From contig RFIL01000161.1 of assembly GCA_003695285.1 (NCBI GenBank), positions 1 to 8,324 of the forward strand: a DNA stretch of 8,324 nucleotides, written 5' to 3'. The notes beneath the pieces were generated by a model. It saw nothing but the letters and a program-made list of their open reading frames with translations. It did no database searches and was not told the origin of the DNA. Every line of letters starts with the position of its first letter. Position 1 is the first letter of the stretch. A program made the position numbers and the translations under genes. The stretch is from Calditrichota bacterium. GTDB lineage: Bacteria; Calditrichota; Calditrichia; RBG-13-44-9; J075. Shown in pieces: positions 6,411 to 8,324 of this stretch.

Positions 6411-7703
6411 ATGCCACTAACTCCTGAAGAAGAAAAGCGCTTACGGGAAAAAATTCGAAAGGAACTGGAAGAACGGGAAAGCCGAATTCGGGAAAGTAAG
6501 GAGCAGGAAGAAAAAATTCGACAGCAACAGCTGGAAGAACGTATCCGGCAGAAAATCAAGGAAGAGGAAGAAGAGCGATTTTATCAGGAGAGGGGGTATG
6601 TCAAATATATCAATCATCGAGGAGAGGTAGAGTGGATTACCCCGGAAGAAGCTAAAAAACGCAGCGGGAGAAGGCGCTCCCGAAAAACATCCTCCCGACA
6701 GCGTAAACGCACTCAACGTAGGATTTTTCAAATTGTTTTAAATCTGGTCCTCGTCTTTGCAGCGGGGATGATTTTTATGTTTTTACTACGTTACAATCCG
6801 ATTAAGAAGCCCAAAGTTTATGGAGCCATCCAGGTGATTACCAACGTCCCTGGTGCTCAAATTTTTCTGAATGGTGCAGAGAAGAATTTGTTTACACCGG
6901 ATACCATCCCCCATCTGGCAACAGGCAAAAATTATTTTATCTCGGTTTATAAAGATGGATATAGTTGCTGGCCTCCCATGCAACAGGTTACTGTTGAAAG
7001 AAACAGGGTGGTTACCGTAAACTTTGAGTTAAAGCATTCCGCTTATTTTGCCACCCTTGAACTACAAAGTAATGTAACAGATTATCAGTTGTTTGTGGAT
7101 GGGGTTCCTTTCCAACACGATGGGAATCAGATACAAATTCCTTCCGGGTATCATGTTATTGCGGCTGTGAAATCGGGCTATCTGGCTTCACCAGCTTTTC
7201 ATCGGGTCTTGTTAGAGCGTGATGAACATCAGGTCATCTCTTTTAACTTTAAGCCAGTGAAAGACCTGGGTTATATTCGGGTGACCAATAATCGATCCAC
7301 GAGTTATGTTTATCTGAACAACCGGTTAACGGGGATTAAAGCCAATAAGGGGTTCATTCCGGTAGAACCGGGAATTTATGAAGTTCGCGTGAGAGAAAAT
7401 GGTTTCCAGCCGCTCCCCGAGGTTGAAATTCTTACCATTAATCCCAATGAAAGAAGGACCCTCTCTTTTCATATGACCCCGGTTTCCGCTGTTGATACTT
7501 TGCAGATTCTTTCCAACCCACCCGGAGCCTCTATCTCCATAGATGGATACTGGCAACCATTGGTCACCCCGGCTCCTGAGATTTTACTGTCCCGTGGTGA
7601 TCATTTTATCAACTTGATGGTGGGGGAAACCATCTACCGGGAAACAGATTTGCTGGTAGATGCCAGTCATTTTGAGAAAAAACGACTGGAAATTGATTTT
7701 TGA
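6411..7703 (+). CDS. Single-pass membrane protein with charged coiled coil and four PEGA domains
   Basis: This is a 430-residue protein. Residues 1-60 are a highly charged Glu/Arg/Lys helix, probably a cytoplasmic coiled coil. Residues 61-82 hold a compact motif (GYVKYINHRGEVEWITPEEA). Residues 84-104 are Arg/Lys-rich, and a transmembrane helix spans 105-126. By the positive-inside rule the N-terminus is cytoplasmic and the rest extracytoplasmic. Four PEGA-like beta repeats follow at about 138-206, 213-280, 287-355 and 363-429. The first and last carry the signature best (NVPGAQIFLNG; NPPGASISIDG), while the middle two have lost the P-G-A core (NVTDYQLFVDG; NRSTSYVYLNN). PEGA domains occur in surface and S-layer-associated proteins and in sensor or kinase ectodomains, so an envelope or binding role is inferred. 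GAGGA (6397-6401) lies 9 nt before the ATG. The last 36 coding bases plus the stop fall in a long inverted repeat that duplicates them on the other strand. Confidence 0.9.
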   Translation: MPLTPEEEKRLREKIRKELEERESRIRESKEQEEKIRQQQLEERIRQKIKEEEEERFYQERGYVKYINHRGEVEWITPEEAKKRSGRRRSRKTSSRQRKRTQRRIFQIVLNLVLVFAAGMIFMFLLRYNPIKKPKVYGAIQVITNVPGAQIFLNGAEKNLFTPDTIPHLATGKNYFISVYKDGYSCWPPMQQVTVERNRVVTVNFELKHSAYFATLELQSNVTDYQLFVDGVPFQHDGNQIQIPSGYHVIAAVKSGYLASPAFHRVLLERDEHQVISFNFKPVKDLGYIRVTNNRSTSYVYLNNRLTGIKANKGFIPVEPGIYEVRVRENGFQPLPEVEILTINPNERRTLSFHMTPVSAVDTLQILSNPPGASISIDGYWQPLVTPAPEILLSRGDHFINLMVGETIYRETDLLVDASHFEKKRLEIDF

Positions 7704-7853
7704 GTAGAAAGGTGAATGAGTAGTTACGTGAGTTGCTGGCAGCCTATCCTCCCCCGGTAACCGCGCCGTAAGGCGTTCCTTTCGGAACATGCTTTAGCTT
7801 ACGGTTGGATGCCTCCGACGAATTGACTCCTTTTCCTCTTGTTCACAACCTCC
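7667..7853 (+). repeat. Left arm of a 187-bp inverted repeat
   Basis: The reverse complement of this stretch recurs at 8138-8324. The outer 70 bases (7667-7736) are identical to 8255-8324. The inner part differs at 10 positions plus two single-base indels that cancel, so both arms are 187 bases long. The arm begins inside the PEGA gene and covers its last codons, the stop codon and 150 bases of downstream sequence with a palindrome at 7766-7804. The outer limit is not known because the partner arm reaches the end of the window. Confidence 0.95.
7766..7804 (+). repeat. REP-like palindrome, copy 1
   Basis: The outer stem CCGTAAG (7766-7772) pairs with CTTACGG (7798-7804). The inner hairpin GTTCC-tttc-GGAAC lies at 7775-7788. 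It is preceded by GGTAACCGCG. The right-arm copy (8188-8226) has C-G where this one has T7769-A7801, so the pairing is preserved despite substitution. It sits 62 bases after the PEGA stop. It has no T tract, so it is not a standard intrinsic terminator, although it could stabilise the mRNA 3' end. Confidence 0.7.
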
Positions 7854-7861
7854 TCAGGTAG

Positions 7862-7881
7862 CCGCATGCTTTAGCTTGCGG
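7862..7881 (+). repeat. REP-like palindrome, copy 2 (short form)
   Basis: CCGCA (7862-7866) pairs with TGCGG (7877-7881), with inner GC/GC pairs around a TTTA loop. It shares GCTTTAGCTTGCGG and the preceding GGTAGCCGC with the two longer copies but lacks the GTTCC/GGAAC arm. It lies just inside the left arm of the long inverted repeat and has no partner on the right side. Confidence 0.6.
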
Positions 7882-7960
7882 TGGTGGTGGAACCGTTGAG
7901 CACTTATTATCTTGTTGGGGCTGTCAAAAAAGTAAATTTCACCAAAAATAATTACATATA

Positions 7961-7983
7961 AATGAATTTGTTGCAAATTCATT
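7961..7983. repeat. Perfect AT-rich hairpin AATGAATTTG/CAAATTCATT
   Basis: A 10-bp perfect stem (7961-7970 with 7974-7983) has a TTG loop and lies inside the MITE-like element, immediately before a GC-rich hairpin. No T tract follows on either strand, so it is not a terminator. Confidence 0.65.
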
Positions 7984-7984
7984 G

Positions 7985-8039
7985 AACTCACCCCCTTCGC
8001 CCCCTCTCTTGGCAAGAGAGGGGGGTTGGGGGGAGAGTT
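7985..8039. repeat. GC-rich long hairpin (C-run/G-run palindrome)
   Basis: The core stem CCCCCTCTCTT (8000-8010) pairs perfectly with AAGAGAGGGGG (8014-8024) around GGC. An outer stem of CCCCC (7991-7995) with GGGGG (8029-8033) and AACTC (7985-7989) with GAGTT (8035-8039) closes a 55-nt imperfect hairpin. All the C runs are on one strand and all the G runs on the other, in sharp contrast to the AT-rich surroundings. Confidence 0.7.
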
Positions 8040-8117
8040 GGATTTAATCTCATAAACAACGACATGAATAAAATTACATCATTTTCTACTTTTTGGTCAG
8101 CCCCACGCCATAATCCT

Positions 8118-8132
8118 GGAAACTCTGTTTCC
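8118..8132. repeat. Short perfect hairpin GGAAAC/GTTTCC
   Basis: GGAAAC (8118-8123) pairs with GTTTCC (8127-8132) around TCT. It lies in the 33-base spacer between the MITE-like element and the right arm, and has no counterpart on the left side. Confidence 0.5.
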
Positions 8133-8187
8133 GACCGGGAGGTTGTGAACCAGAGGAAAAAGGAGTTACTTCGTCGGAGGCATCCAA

Positions 8188-8226
8188 CCGCAAGCTAAAG
8201 CGTGTTCCAATAGGAACGTCTTGCGG
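8188..8226 (-). repeat. REP-like palindrome, copy 3
   Basis: The outer stem CCGCAAG (8188-8194) pairs with CTTGCGG (8220-8226). The inner stem GTTCC (8204-8208) pairs with GGAAC (8213-8217) around an AATA loop. It is the mirror of copy 1. The outer-stem change is compensated (C8191-G8223 against T-A in copy 1), and two of the other changes fall in the inner loop. Confidence 0.7.
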
Positions 8227-8287
8227 CGCGGCTACCGGGGGAGGATAGGCTGCCGCAACTCACGTAACTACTCATTCACCTTTCTAC

Positions 8288-8323
8288 TCAAAAATCAATT
8301 TCCAGTCGTTTTTTCTCAAAATG
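8288..8323 (-). CDS. 3' end of an inverted second copy of the PEGA gene (partial)
   Basis: Read on the minus strand from the window edge, the last 11 sense codons (HFEKKRLEIDF) and the TGA stop (8290-8288) are identical to the end of the PEGA gene at 6411-7703. If the DNA is real, a paralogous PEGA gene lies beyond the window, converging on the first one. If the outer arm is a fold-back artefact, this is simply a copied end of the same gene. Too little is present to decide. Confidence 0.4.
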   Translation of the reverse strand, partial: HFEKKRLEIDF

Positions 8324-8324
8324 A

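Larger units (their letters stand above)
7917..8104. mobile_element. MITE-like non-coding element with GGGGCTG terminal inverted repeats
   Basis: The two ends, 7917-7936 and 8085-8104 read inward, match at 17 of 20 bases: GGGGCTG, then C two bases later, then AAAAAGTA. The 188 bases between hold no usable open frame and are almost entirely hairpins (7961-7983 and 7985-8039). Short, non-coding and bounded by terminal inverted repeats beginning GGGGCTG is the form of a miniature inverted-repeat element mobilised by an IS transposase supplied elsewhere. No convincing target-site duplication is visible (left flank ...CTTGTT, right flank ACGCCA...), which lowers confidence. Confidence 0.5.
8138..8324 (-). 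repeat. Right arm of the 187-bp inverted repeat
   Basis: This is the reverse complement of 7667-7853. The outer 70 bases (8255-8324) are identical to the left arm and the inner 117 bases are about 90% identical. It ends exactly at the window edge while still matching perfectly, so the true repeat may continue beyond it. Confidence 0.95.

Noticed and set aside
6358..6420. 20-codon open frame starting directly after the SDR stop and overlapping the PEGA start
   Set aside because: It has no independent ribosome site and no conserved features. It most likely is only leader sequence between two co-transcribed genes.
6441..6731. Antisense open frame rich in Phe and Leu over the PEGA gene N-terminus
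   Set aside because: The Phe/Leu richness is the mirror of the GAA/AAA/GAG codons of the charged coiled coil on the + strand, so it is a composition shadow.
7704..8137. Full insertion sequence with a transposase
   Set aside because: No open frame of meaningful length exists on either strand here. Only a non-coding MITE-like element can be supported.
7704..8287. Possible CRISPR array in the repeat tract
   Set aside because: The repeats are inverted and unequally spaced, with no regular direct repeats and spacers and no cas genes nearby.

Overview
The window starts inside the 3' end of a 23S rRNA gene, passes a complete 5S rRNA gene and a strong terminator, and then carries five complete protein genes. 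All are on the + strand, the same direction as the rRNA operon. It ends in a gene-free tract of about 600 bases packed with inverted repeats. The host looks like a Gram-negative (diderm) bacterium. There is a lipoprotein with a lipobox, a protein ending in a beta-barrel with a C-terminal Phe, two proteins with Sec-type signal sequences, and good Shine-Dalgarno sites of the AAAGGAGGT type. Base composition is moderately AT-rich in the genes. PEGA-repeat membrane proteins and uncharacterised outer-membrane proteins would fit an FCB-superphylum or Calditrichota/KSB1-like lineage, but that placement is an impression. The 367 bases of 23S rRNA here could settle it in a database search.

Layout. 1-367: 23S rRNA 3' end. 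457-574: 5S rRNA. 589-622: operon terminator. 623-872: AT-rich leader with small TGAGTG-type repeats. 873-2369: exported all-helical protein made of six units of about 80 residues. 2443-3438: outer-membrane-type lipoprotein, followed by a strong terminator at 3460-3490. 3516/3576-5186: predicted outer-membrane beta-barrel protein with a short helical N-terminal domain. 5374-6357: extended SDR (NAD-dependent epimerase/dehydratase-like). 6411-7703: single-pass membrane protein with four PEGA domains. 7704-8324: repeat tract.

How the genes may work together. The first three proteins all belong to the cell envelope: a periplasmic helical scaffold, an OM lipoprotein and an OM barrel. The N-terminal segment of the barrel protein carries one recognisable copy of the helical unit that is repeated six times in the first protein. 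This suggests, but does not prove, a common envelope assembly of undescribed type. The SDR and PEGA genes are 53 bases apart and look like a separate two-gene transcription unit with its own promoter candidate.

The right end is structurally the strangest part. A 187-base inverted repeat (7667-7853 against 8138-8324) includes the last 12 codons of the PEGA gene. A second, oppositely oriented copy of that gene end therefore runs off the window edge. The outer 70 bases of the arms are identical, while the inner about 118 columns differ at 10 positions plus 2 indels. The spacer holds a MITE-like element with GGGGCTG termini (7917-8104) and several hairpins. One palindrome occurs three times and shows a compensatory T-A to C-G change in its stem. 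Either a real inverted duplication or a fold-back sequencing/assembly chimera could explain the outer arms.
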